Positions 54,903 to 63,104 of a DNA stretch of 64,000 nucleotides are shown here, one piece after another. How positions within the stretch are numbered: position 1 is the first letter of the stretch; the number at the start of each line of letters is the position of its first letter. The stretch is from Luteimonas sp. ANT-B3E (GTDB taxonomy: Bacteria > Pseudomonadota > Gammaproteobacteria > Xanthomonadales > Xanthomonadaceae): positions 54,496 through 118,495 of the forward strand of contig LXQJ01000050.1 of the NCBI GenBank assembly GCA_001683895.1, given 5' to 3'. The translations under genes were made by a program, and so were the position numbers. The notes beneath the pieces are model-generated. The model was given only the letters and a program-made list of their open reading frames with translations. It ran no database searches and was not told the origin of the DNA.

Positions 54903-55295
54903 ATGCGCGTCGCGCTGCGCCGGAAGCTGCTGCTGGCGGCGACGAGCGATGCGCTCGCCATCTGCGCGGCCGGTACGTGGCGCACGCGCTGCCTGCACTG
55001 CCGCAGCGCACTGCACGTGCGCACCGACGGCGAGCCGCTGGGCGCGACATCACTGGAACACGTCGTCCCGCAGGCGTGGTTCGGGCACCGCGCCGCCGCG
55101 GCGCTGGCGGCGCGAGTCGGCAACGACCCGGACGACCCGCGCAACCTCGCGCTCGCCTGTGCACGCTGCAACCATGACAAGGGCAAGGGCCACGATGCGC
55201 GGGGCCCGGGGGACGAGCGCGCAATGGAGGTGGTCACCCGCCTGCTGGACGCGCGGCTCGCGCGTTGGCGCGTACCCACCGACGCGTCAGGGTGA
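54903..55295 (+). CDS. HNH endonuclease-like protein
   Basis: A 130-residue protein with a zinc-binding CLHC pair, SLEHVVPQAWFG (the metal-binding His of the HNH motif), and DPRNLALACARCNHDKGKGH, which carries the Asn, the CARC pair and the final His. This is the HNH_5/His-Me fold arrangement. It follows kbl by six bases and overlaps the convergent pseudouridine synthase gene by nine bases. Biological role unknown; small chromosomal HNH proteins of this type are common and not necessarily mobile. Confidence 0.8.
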   Translation: MRVALRRKLLLAATSDALAICAAGTWRTRCLHCRSALHVRTDGEPLGATSLEHVVPQAWFGHRAAAALAARVGNDPDDPRNLALACARCNHDKGKGHDARGPGDERAMEVVTRLLDARLARWRVPTDASG

Positions 55296-56069
55296 CCGGG
55301 CGCGCCCGGTGTCTGGGGCCGCGTCTGCGGAGACCGCCGCCAGCGCGGCCGCCTCGCCTGCCGTCAGCTCGCGCCAAGCGCCCTTCGCCAGGTCGCCCAG
55401 CGCCAGCACGCCGATGGCGACGCGCACGAGGCGCAATACCGGCACGTCGAGCGCCTGAAGCAGGCGTCGGATGTGGCGGTTGCGGCCTTCGTCAAGGGTG
55501 ATCGCCAGCCACGCATTGCGCCCGCCGACGCGCAGCAGGGTGGCTTCTCGCGCGCGCAGACGCTCGCCTGCTTCGTCGATGCCCTCGACCAGCCGCTGCA
55601 ACAGCTCCGGCGTCGGCAGCACGCCGACCTGCACGTGGTAGGTCTTGCGCGGGCCACGCGAGGGATCGGTGACCGCTGCGGCCCACGCTGGATCGTTGCT
55701 GAAGAGCAGCAGGCCCTCGCTGGCCTTGTCGAGGCGGCCAACCGGCGCGATCCAACCCAGCGCCGCCCCATCGAAGCAGCGGTAGACGGTGTCGCGGCCG
55801 CGCTCGTCGGCGGTCGTGGTCACCAGCCCGCGCGGCTTGTTGAGGGCCAGGTAGCGCCACACGGGCGCGTCGAGCTGCACACCGTCGACAGCGATGCCGG
55901 GCGCGCCCTCGCGCATCGGGTGCTCGGGGTCGCGTACGACACATCCGTCGACGCTGACCCGGCCTTCGACGATCCACCCCGCCGCCTGCGAGCGCGAGCA
56001 CACGCCGCGCCGTGACAGCACACGGGCCAGTCCGTGCCGCGGGGAGGGGGCTGCCATCGTGCGTCGCAT
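55287..56069 (-). CDS. Pseudouridine synthase, RsuA/RluB/RluE/RluF family
   Basis: A 260-residue rRNA-modifying enzyme. An S4 RNA-binding domain (LARVLSRRGVCSRSQAAGWI, VSVDG) precedes the catalytic domain with ALNKPRGLVTT, PVGRLDKASEGLLLFSND (catalytic Asp) and DEGRNRHIRRLLQAL. Both ATG 56069 and ATG 56057 are possible starts. The subfamily cannot be fixed here, so the modified base is open. Confidence 0.88.
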   Translation of the reverse strand: MRRTMAAPSPRHGLARVLSRRGVCSRSQAAGWIVEGRVSVDGCVVRDPEHPMREGAPGIAVDGVQLDAPVWRYLALNKPRGLVTTTADERGRDTVYRCFDGAALGWIAPVGRLDKASEGLLLFSNDPAWAAAVTDPSRGPRKTYHVQVGVLPTPELLQRLVEGIDEAGERLRAREATLLRVGGRNAWLAITLDEGRNRHIRRLLQALDVPVLRLVRVAIGVLALGDLAKGAWRELTAGEAAALAAVSADAAPDTGRARSP

Positions 56070-56211
56070 GCGGCAAGCTTGACCGGACGCGCCGCCGATG
56101 CCAATCACCTGCGGTGCATCCCTGCGCCGTGTTGCGGCCGTAATTGCAATGCTTCCCCGCCCCTGCCGCCGCGAGGCCGCACGGAAGGTCCACGCAACAC
56201 CGAGCCCCCTC

Positions 56212-57177
56212 ATGCATGACAGTACCCTTCCCGCCCCCAGCCCCGGTCCGCTGCGCTCAGCTGCGGCCGCTGTGGCGCGCTGGTTCGATACCGGTCGCGC
56301 CGCGCAGGACCTTGTGGCCGATGACGACCGCATCGACTGGCTGCGCGTGGCGCCGTTCATCGCGATGCACCTCGCCTGCCTTGCGGTGCTGTGGGTGGGC
56401 GTCTCGGCGACAGCGCTCTGGGTCGCGCTGGCGTCTTATGCGCTGCGGATGTTCGCGATCACCGCGTTCTACCACCGCTATTTCTCGCACAAGACGTTCC
56501 GCACCTCGCGCGTGACCCAGTTCGTGTTCGCCTGCATCGGCGCCAGCAGCGTGCAGCGCGGGCCGCTGTGGTGGGCCGCGCACCATCGCCACCACCACCG
56601 GCATGCCGACACCGTCCATGACGTGCACTCGCCGCGCCACATCGGGTTCTGGCGCAGCCATATGGGGTGGTTCATGACGCGCGGCGCGTTCCGCACCAAC
56701 GAGGCGGCGGTGCCGGACCTGGCGAAGTTCCCCGAACTGCGCTGGCTGGACCGCTACGACGTCGTGGTGCCTGTGCTGTACGCGGCAGGGCTGTTCGGGC
56801 TTGGCGCGCTGCTCGACGCGCTGTTCCCCGGACTCGGCACCAGTGGACCGCAGCTGCTGGTCTGGGGGTTCTTCGTGTCGACCATCGTCCTGTTCCACGT
56901 GTCGGTGACGATCAACTCGCTGGCCCACCAGTGGGGCACGCGTCGTTACGACACCCGCGACGACAGCCGCAACAACGCGCTGCTGGCGCTACTGACCTTC
57001 GGCGAGGGCTGGCACAACAACCACCACCATTTCCCGGGGTCCGTACGTCAGGGGGTCCGCTGGTGGGAGTTGGACATCTCCTATTACGCGCTGCGCGCGA
57101 TGGCCGCGGTGGGCCTGGTGTGGGACCTCAAGTCGATGCCGGCAAGCCTGCGGGACGCGCGCCGGACGAGGCCATGA
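56212..57177 (+). CDS. Acyl-CoA desaturase (membrane di-iron fatty acid desaturase)
   Basis: A 321-residue inner-membrane enzyme with the three His boxes of Delta-9-type desaturases: HRYFSHKTFRT, HHRHHHRHADT and HNNHHHFPGS, separated by paired hydrophobic segments. It introduces a cis double bond into acyl chains using O2. It is the first gene of a six-gene operon; its stop overlaps the flavin oxidase start as ATGA. The unsaturated acyl chain it makes is the expected substrate for the two downstream CFA-family methyltransferases. Confidence 0.92.
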   Translation: MHDSTLPAPSPGPLRSAAAAVARWFDTGRAAQDLVADDDRIDWLRVAPFIAMHLACLAVLWVGVSATALWVALASYALRMFAITAFYHRYFSHKTFRTSRVTQFVFACIGASSVQRGPLWWAAHHRHHHRHADTVHDVHSPRHIGFWRSHMGWFMTRGAFRTNEAAVPDLAKFPELRWLDRYDVVVPVLYAAGLFGLGALLDALFPGLGTSGPQLLVWGFFVSTIVLFHVSVTINSLAHQWGTRRYDTRDDSRNNALLALLTFGEGWHNNHHHFPGSVRQGVRWWELDISYYALRAMAAVGLVWDLKSMPASLRDARRTRP

Positions 57178-58448
57178 GCGCGCGTGCGCGCGTCTGTGTC
57201 GTCGGCGGCGGCGTCGCCGGCATGGGCGCGGCATGGCGGCTGTCGCCGCGCCATGACGTTGTGGTGGTGGAGGCCGACACCCGGCTGGGCGGCCACGTGC
57301 ACACGCACGACGTCCGCGTCGGCGGACGCGACTTCCGCGTCGACACCGGCTTCATCGTCTTCAACCGCGTGCATTACCCGCTGCTCGACGGCCTGTTCGA
57401 CGCGCTCGGCGTGGAAACGCAGCCGACAACGATGGGGTTCTCGGTGCAGGAGGCATCGACCGGGCTGGAGTACAACGCCACCAGCCTGGACCGGCTGTTC
57501 GTCCAGCGCCGCAACCTCGCGTCGCCGCGCTTCTGGGGCATGCTGCGCGACCTGCGCCGGTTCTACCGCGAGGCCGCGGCACTGCTGGCATCGGCCGGCG
57601 AGGGCCCCGGCCTGGGCGACTACCTGCAGCGCGAGGGATATGGCGAGGCGTTCGTCGACGTGCATCTGGTGCCGATGGCGAGCGCGCTGTGGTCGTCGCC
57701 GGCAGCCGGCATCCTCGATTTCCCGGCCAAGTACCTGGTGCGCTTCATGGACCAGCATCGGATGCTGCAGGTCGATGGCCGTCCGGAGTGGCGGGTGGTG
57801 ACGGGCGGATCGCGCTCGTACGTCGACGCGCTGCAGGCGCGCTGGCCGGTCGAGGTGCGCACCGCCACGCCGGTGCAGGCAGTGCGGCGACGCGCCGACG
57901 GCCGCGTCGATGTAGTCACCGCACGCGGCACGGATGTCTTCGACGAGGTGGTGCTGGCGTGCCACGGCGATGACGCGCTGCGACTGCTGGAAGCACCGGT
58001 CGACGAGGAGCGCCGCGTACTGGGCGCCATCACCTACCAGGACAACGACACCGTGCTGCACACCGATGCGCGGATGCTGCCAACCCGCCGCCGCGCCTGG
58101 GCAGCGTGGAATGCCCATGTGCCGGCCGCGCCCGGTGCGCCGTGCAGCGTGAGCTATTGCATGAATTTGCTGCAGGGCCTCGACGCGCCGGAGCCACTGG
58201 TGGTGACGCTCAATCGCACGAACGACATCGAGGCCTCGCGTATCGTGGCGCGCATGCGCTACCGGCACCCCGTGTACACGCGCGCCAGCGTCGCCGCGCA
58301 GGCGCAGGTCGCCGACATCAGCGGCCGTGACCGGATCTGGTACGCAGGCGCGTGGTGCGGCTATGGCTTCCATGAGGACGGCCTGCGCAGCGGCTACGCC
58401 GCCGCCGACGCCATCATCGAGCGCCACATTGCCCGGCGCGCGGCGTGA
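57174..58448 (+). CDS. FAD-dependent amine-oxidase-fold protein of the lipid operon
   Basis: A 424-residue flavoprotein with N-terminal VCVVGGGVAGMGAAWRL and VVVVEADTRLGGHVHTHDV (FAD Rossmann fold), FRVDTGFIVFN, and a C-terminal FAD-binding IWYAGAWCGYGFHEDGLRSG. These are the 'NAD(P)/FAD-dependent oxidoreductase' proteins that accompany DUF1365 and CFA synthase genes across proteobacteria, probably acting on acyl chains rather than amines. ATGA overlap with the desaturase; GTGA overlap with DUF1365. Confidence 0.88.
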   Translation: MSARARVCVVGGGVAGMGAAWRLSPRHDVVVVEADTRLGGHVHTHDVRVGGRDFRVDTGFIVFNRVHYPLLDGLFDALGVETQPTTMGFSVQEASTGLEYNATSLDRLFVQRRNLASPRFWGMLRDLRRFYREAAALLASAGEGPGLGDYLQREGYGEAFVDVHLVPMASALWSSPAAGILDFPAKYLVRFMDQHRMLQVDGRPEWRVVTGGSRSYVDALQARWPVEVRTATPVQAVRRRADGRVDVVTARGTDVFDEVVLACHGDDALRLLEAPVDEERRVLGAITYQDNDTVLHTDARMLPTRRRAWAAWNAHVPAAPGAPCSVSYCMNLLQGLDAPEPLVVTLNRTNDIEASRIVARMRYRHPVYTRASVAAQAQVADISGRDRIWYAGAWCGYGFHEDGLRSGYAAADAIIERHIARRAA

Positions 58449-59221
58449 GCACCGGCCTCGCCAGCGCCATCTACGAGGGCGACGTGCGCCACCGTCGACA
58501 CCGGCCGGCCGGGCATGCCTTCCGCTATCGGATGTTCCAGCCCTACCTTGACCTGTCGGAGCTGGAACAGGTCTTCGCAGGGCGCTGGCTGTGGTCTGCG
58601 GGACGCCGCAACCTCGCCGCGTTCCACCGCGGGGATTTCCACGGCGACGCCGCGATGCCGTTGGATGGGGCGATCAGGTCCACCGTCGCCACGCGACTGG
58701 GCAGGACTCCCGAAGGTCCCATCCGGATGCTGGCGCATTTGCGCTACCTCGGCCACTGCTTCAATCCCGTCGCCATCTACTACGGGTTCCGCGCCGACGG
58801 CAGTACGCTCGACTGGATCATGGCCGACATCACCAACACGCCGTGGAACGAGCGCCACGCCTACGTACTGCCGGTGGCGGAGGCCACCACGCGGCACGGG
58901 ATGCTGCAGTGGGATTTCCCCAAGGCGTTCCACGTCTCGCCGTTCATGGCGATGCAACGGCACTACGCATGGCGCTTCAGTCTCCCGGGCGATGCACTGC
59001 GCGTGCACATGGCGGTGAGCGACGATGCCGTGACGCCGGAGTTCGACGCCACGCTGTCGCTGCGGCGCCGGCCGCTCGATGGACCCCACCTGGCGCGCGC
59101 GCTGCTGCGCTATCCCGCGATGTGCACCACGGTGGTCGCAGCAATCTACTGGCAGGCGCTGCGGCTGTGGTGCAAGCGGGTCCCGTTCCAACCCCATCCC
59201 GACAGCGTGACGCATCCATGA
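58445..59221 (+). CDS. DUF1365 family protein
   Basis: A 258-residue protein with the family's HRRHRPAGHAFRYRMFQPYLDL start, the IRMLAHLRYLGHCFNPVAIYYG core and KAFHVSPFMAMQRHYAWRF block. The Asn-Pro and His residues in these segments are strongly conserved in the family, but no activity is established to my knowledge. It starts with GTG in the upstream stop (GTGA) and ends in ATGA with the CFA synthase. Confidence 0.9.
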   Translation: MSTGLASAIYEGDVRHRRHRPAGHAFRYRMFQPYLDLSELEQVFAGRWLWSAGRRNLAAFHRGDFHGDAAMPLDGAIRSTVATRLGRTPEGPIRMLAHLRYLGHCFNPVAIYYGFRADGSTLDWIMADITNTPWNERHAYVLPVAEATTRHGMLQWDFPKAFHVSPFMAMQRHYAWRFSLPGDALRVHMAVSDDAVTPEFDATLSLRRRPLDGPHLARALLRYPAMCTTVVAAIYWQALRLWCKRVPFQPHPDSVTHP

Positions 59222-60486
59222 ATTCGACCCGCCATGACCTCGCCGCTCCGGCGTCCGCAGACCGCGGCGCAGGCGGCCCCTGGCGCCGCCGCCTGCTCGA
59301 GAGCCTCGACGGCATGCGCGGGGGTCGCATCAGCGTCCACGATGCCCACGGCGTGCAGGTGGTCGGCGAGCGCACGGCCGTCGACCCGCTGGACGTCGGC
59401 CTTCGCGTGCACGACCAGCGCTTCTACCGGCGCGCCGCGCTTGGCGGCAGCGTCGGGGCCGCGGAGTCGTATATCGACGGCGACTGGGATTGCGACGACC
59501 TCGTGGGACTGGTGCGCCTGCTGGTGCGCAACCGGGACCGGCTTGACGCCATGGAGACCGGTCCCGCGCGCGTGGCGGCCTGGGCGCTGCGTGGCTGGGA
59601 GGCGCTGCGGCCCAACTCGCGCAGCGGCAGCCGTCGCAACATCGCCGCCCACTACGACCTCGGCAATCCGCTGTTCGAGACCTTCCTGTCGCCGGACATG
59701 ATGTACTCCTCGGCGATCTACACGTCGCCAGACGACACCCTCGAAGACGCATCCACGCGCAAGCTGGAGGCCATCTGCCGCAAGCTCGCCCTCGGTCCGG
59801 GCGACCATGTCGCCGAGATCGGCACCGGCTGGGGCGGCTTCGCGCTGCACGCCGCGCGCCATCATGGCTGCCGGGTGACGTCGGTGACGCTGTCCGCAGA
59901 GCAGCAGGGCTACGCGCAGGCGCGCATCCTGGAGGCCGGGCTGCAGGAGCGTATCACCGTCGAACTGCGGGATTACCGCGACTTTCACGGGCGCTTCGAC
60001 AAGCTGGTCTCGATCGAGATGATAGAGGCGATCGGCGCCTCGCAGCTTCCCACGTATTTCTCCCGGCTGTCGGGCCTGCTCAGGGACGACGGACTGGCGC
60101 TGGTCCAGGCGATCACCATCGAAGACCATCGTTACCAGCGGTCCCTTCGCGAGGTCGATTTCATCAAGCGCCACGTCTTCCCTGGCAGTTTCATCCCCTC
60201 GACCAGCGCGATGCTCGCGGCCATGGCGCGCTACAGCGATCTCGCGCTGCTTGACCTGCAGGAGATCGGCGGCAGCTACGCGCTGACGCTGCGCGCCTGG
60301 CGACAGCGCTTCGAACCCGCACGGGAACGGGTACTGGCGCTCGGTTGTGACGAGCGCTTCATCCGGCTGTGGCGCTTCTACCTCTGCTACTGCGAAGGCG
60401 GGTTCCTCGAGCGCTCGATCGGCAATGTCCAACTGTTGTTCGCGCGCCCCGGCCACCGCGACCACGTGACCGCGGTGACCGGATGA
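59218..60486 (+). CDS. Cyclopropane-fatty-acyl-phospholipid synthase family methyltransferase (first copy)
   Basis: A 422-residue SAM-dependent lipid methyltransferase. The N-terminal domain has AESYIDGDWDCDDLVGLVRLL, and SAM binding is seen in HYDLGNPLFETFLSPDMMYS, VAEIGTGWGGFALHAA and VTLSAEQQGYAQ. The C-terminal YLCYCEGGFLERSIGNVQLLF holds the Cys near the CFA synthase active site. Likely product is a cyclopropane or methyl-branched membrane lipid. Both boundaries overlap neighbours as ATGA. Confidence 0.92.
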   Translation: MNSTRHDLAAPASADRGAGGPWRRRLLESLDGMRGGRISVHDAHGVQVVGERTAVDPLDVGLRVHDQRFYRRAALGGSVGAAESYIDGDWDCDDLVGLVRLLVRNRDRLDAMETGPARVAAWALRGWEALRPNSRSGSRRNIAAHYDLGNPLFETFLSPDMMYSSAIYTSPDDTLEDASTRKLEAICRKLALGPGDHVAEIGTGWGGFALHAARHHGCRVTSVTLSAEQQGYAQARILEAGLQERITVELRDYRDFHGRFDKLVSIEMIEAIGASQLPTYFSRLSGLLRDDGLALVQAITIEDHRYQRSLREVDFIKRHVFPGSFIPSTSAMLAAMARYSDLALLDLQEIGGSYALTLRAWRQRFEPARERVLALGCDERFIRLWRFYLCYCEGGFLERSIGNVQLLFARPGHRDHVTAVTG

Positions 60487-61268
60487 ACCACTGGCTGCTC
60501 GCCCTGCTTGTCCTCGTCGTCAGCAGCGTGGCGATGACCGCGATGTGGGCGTTTTCGATGCGTGTGAAGAACGTGGGCTACGTCGATGTTGCCTGGGCCG
60601 GACTGATGGCGGTCGCCGCCCTGCTGGTCGCGGTGTTGTCCACCGGGGCCACGCTGCCGCGCGCGCTGACGGCGCTTGCCGGCGCCATCTGGGGGGCACG
60701 TCTATGCGTCCACCTGCTGCATCGCGTGATGCACGAGGCCGAGGACGGCCGCTACCAGGCGCTGCGCGCCGAATGGAACGGCAGTCCGGCCAAGTTCTTC
60801 GCGTTCTTCCAGGCGCAGGCGCTGGTGGTCGCGCTCTTCTCGCTGCCTTTCATCGCCGCTGCCAGCCAGCCGGAAGGCGTTGTGAGCGGCTGGATGATCG
60901 CGGCCGCGGCGGTATGGCTGCTGTCGGTTGGCGGTGAAGCACTGGCAGACGCGCAGCTCGCCGAGCATCGCGCGGATCCTTCCAACCAGGGCAAGACCTG
61001 CCGCAAGGGTTTGTGGGGATGGTCTCGGCATCCCAATTACTTCTTCGAGTGGCTGCACTGGTTCACCTACGTCCTGCTGGCCGTCGGTTCCCCGCTGTGG
61101 TGGCTGGCATGGGTGGGGCCGGTGGTGATGCTGGCGTTCCTGTACCGCGTCAGCGGCATTCCGTGGACCGAGAAGCAGGCCCTGCGCAGCCGCGGCGACG
61201 ACTACGCCCGCTACCAGCGCGAAGTGAGCCCTTTGATCCCGTGGCCGCCGCGCCGCACACACGACTGA
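60483..61268 (+). CDS. DUF1295 membrane protein (steroid 5-alpha-reductase-like)
   Basis: A 261-residue inner-membrane protein with about seven hydrophobic segments and the C-terminal SRHPNYFFEWLHW and GIPWTEKQALRSRGDDYARYQ motifs that match the DUF1295/NAD(P)H-binding C-terminus of steroid 5-alpha-reductase and ergosterol C14/C24 reductase relatives. This suggests an NADPH-dependent lipid double-bond reductase. It overlaps the CFA synthase stop by ATGA. Confidence 0.9.
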   Translation: MNHWLLALLVLVVSSVAMTAMWAFSMRVKNVGYVDVAWAGLMAVAALLVAVLSTGATLPRALTALAGAIWGARLCVHLLHRVMHEAEDGRYQALRAEWNGSPAKFFAFFQAQALVVALFSLPFIAAASQPEGVVSGWMIAAAAVWLLSVGGEALADAQLAEHRADPSNQGKTCRKGLWGWSRHPNYFFEWLHWFTYVLLAVGSPLWWLAWVGPVVMLAFLYRVSGIPWTEKQALRSRGDDYARYQREVSPLIPWPPRRTHD

Positions 61269-61276
61269 GAGACCGC

Positions 61277-62308
61277 ATGTCGCTGATCGATCTTGCCGAG
61301 CGCGGGCTGGTACCCGACGTGCTGCTGCGCACCGGCATCCGCCGGCTGTGCGCAAAGCGCCTGCGTGACGAACACGCCGACGACCTCGAGCGCGCCGACC
61401 TGCGCGCCCGCGACCTGCTGCGGCAGCTGCGCGACAGCCCCATCGCAATCGCCACGCAGGAGGCCAACGACCAACACTACGAAGTTCCGTCGCGGTTCTT
61501 CGAGCTGTGCCTCGGCGCACGACTGAAGTACAGCAGCTGCTACTACGCGACCGGCCGCGAGACCCTGGACCAGGCCGAGGACGCGATGCTCGCCCTGTAC
61601 GGCGAACGCGCGCAGCTGGCCGACGGACAGACGATCCTCGAACTCGGCTGCGGGTGGGGATCGCTGACGCTGTGGATGGCGGAGCGCTATCCCGCGTCGC
61701 AGATTACCGGGGTGTCCAACTCCAGCAGCCAGCGCGAACACATCCTGGCGCAGGCGGCCGCGCGCGGCCTGCGCAACGTCGAGATCCTGACCCGCGACGT
61801 CAATGCGCTGGCGCTAGAGGAGCGCTTCGACCGTATTGTGTCGATCGAAATGTTCGAGCATGTCCGCAACCACGCGAGACTGTTCGAGCGCATCCGCGGA
61901 TGGCTGGCCGACGATGGCAAGCTCTTCGTCCACGTCTTCTGCCACCGGACGTTGCTGTACCCGTTCGAGGATGCCGGCGAAGACGACTGGATGGCGCGGC
62001 ACTTCTTTACCGGCGGCGTGATGCCCGCCGCCGACACCTTTCTGCAGTTGCCCGAGCACCTGGCGATCGAAGAGCGCTGGCTGCTGTCGGGCACGCACTA
62101 CGCGCGGACGGCGAACCACTGGCTTGCGAACCAGGATGCCCACGCCGACGAGGTGCTTCGCGTGCTGGCGCAGTCGCACGGCGAGGCCGACGCCGCGCGA
62201 TGGGCGCAGCGCTGGCGGATGTTCTGGATGTCGTGCGCCGAACTCTTCGGCTACCGCGACGGCAACGAGTGGGGCGTTGCCCACTATCGTTTCAGCAGGC
62301 GCGCCTGA
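61277..62308 (+). CDS. CFA-family SAM methyltransferase (second copy)
   Basis: A 343-residue methyltransferase with QEANDQHYEVPSRFFELCLG, ILELGCGWGSLTLWMAERY (SAM motif I), VSIEMFEHVRNHARLFERI and a C-terminal FWMSCAELFGYRDGNEWGVA. The last motif is seen in the 'coclaurine N-methyltransferase-like' CFA branch, not in classical CFA synthase. Eight bases separate it from DUF1295, so it is the last gene of the operon. The two methyltransferases belong to different subfamilies and probably act at different steps. Confidence 0.88.
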   Translation: MSLIDLAERGLVPDVLLRTGIRRLCAKRLRDEHADDLERADLRARDLLRQLRDSPIAIATQEANDQHYEVPSRFFELCLGARLKYSSCYYATGRETLDQAEDAMLALYGERAQLADGQTILELGCGWGSLTLWMAERYPASQITGVSNSSSQREHILAQAAARGLRNVEILTRDVNALALEERFDRIVSIEMFEHVRNHARLFERIRGWLADDGKLFVHVFCHRTLLYPFEDAGEDDWMARHFFTGGVMPAADTFLQLPEHLAIEERWLLSGTHYARTANHWLANQDAHADEVLRVLAQSHGEADAARWAQRWRMFWMSCAELFGYRDGNEWGVAHYRFSRRA

Positions 62309-62364
62309 TCCCGCGATGGCTGCATGCGGGCCGCGCAGCTGCCTGGACGGAAAAGCGACTGCGA

Positions 62365-62898
62365 TCAGGGCGTCGGCGGCGAGGGCGGCTCGGCAGCCGC
62401 CGCTGCCGGGGCCTCCGCACCGGCAAGCACGGGAGCGGCCGCTACGGCAGGCACTGCCGCAGGCGCGGCACCGCGCGCGACGCGCACGCCGCGTGACTTC
62501 ATCCATGCATCGAACTCGTCGGCGGTCATGCGCTTGCCGTTCTGGTTCATGTCGAAGCGCCACGGCGTGTTGTCGAACTCCGTCTTCGGCTTGTACACCG
62601 AGGGGTCGTTCGGATCGATGACGCTTGGCGCGGGCGCAGCGCTCGCGATGTTGCGGCACGCCTCGATGCGCAGCCGGAGCAGGACTTCGTCGACAGACTG
62701 CGACTCGTCGTAGGCATGCGCCAGGACGCCGCCCTGCGCACCCAGCATGTACGAACCCGCGGCCAGCTCGGGCGCCAACGCCGGCAGCACGGTGGCGCGC
62801 GACGGCGTCATGTGCGGGGCGGCTGGCGTCGAGCAGTCGATGGCATGGGACACCCCCGGCAGCAGCAATAGGGGCAACAGCTTCAGCGCTCCACGCAT
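62365..62898 (-). CDS. Exported protein with EF-hand-like motif
   Basis: A 177-residue secreted protein with signal MRGALKLLPLLLLPGVSHA and an EF-hand-type loop DMNQNGKRMTADEFDAWM in the middle, followed by an Ala/Pro-rich tail (VPAVAAAPVLAGAEAPAAA). The mature domain has two Cys (AIDCSTPA, IEACRNI). Only one EF-hand-like loop is visible. Function unknown. Convergent with the lipid operon. Confidence 0.75.
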   Translation of the reverse strand: MRGALKLLPLLLLPGVSHAIDCSTPAAPHMTPSRATVLPALAPELAAGSYMLGAQGGVLAHAYDESQSVDEVLLRLRIEACRNIASAAPAPSVIDPNDPSVYKPKTEFDNTPWRFDMNQNGKRMTADEFDAWMKSRGVRVARGAAPAAVPAVAAAPVLAGAEAPAAAAAEPPSPPTP

Positions 62899-63054
62899 CG
62901 GTCTGAACTCGAAGACAGGTGCGATGGAGTGTAGGTGTCGCTTCGTGATGCGACAACCCCGTCATGCCCGCCTTGGTTCCCGTGCGCGCCAGTCTGCATC
63001 CGGAACGCCGCGCGTGATGCCGGAACTTGCTCCTCGGCTTACGTCTCGCAAAAG

Positions 63055-63081
63055 AAAAGCCCGGCACAGGGCCGGGCTTTT
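63055..63081. terminator. Intrinsic terminator downstream of the OmpA-family gene
   Basis: Exact 11-base arms AAAAGCCCGGC/GCCGGGCTTTT around a five-base loop, with a T-rich tail on the minus strand (the A-run at 63051-63058). It lies 24 bases past the OmpA-family stop. Confidence 0.85.
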
Positions 63082-63104
63082 CCGTGTTGCGACCTTGCGT
63101 TCGA

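Noticed and set aside
54903..55295. HNH gene as a sign of a mobile intron or homing element
   Set aside because: It is a small free-standing gene directly after kbl with no flanking repeats or split host gene.
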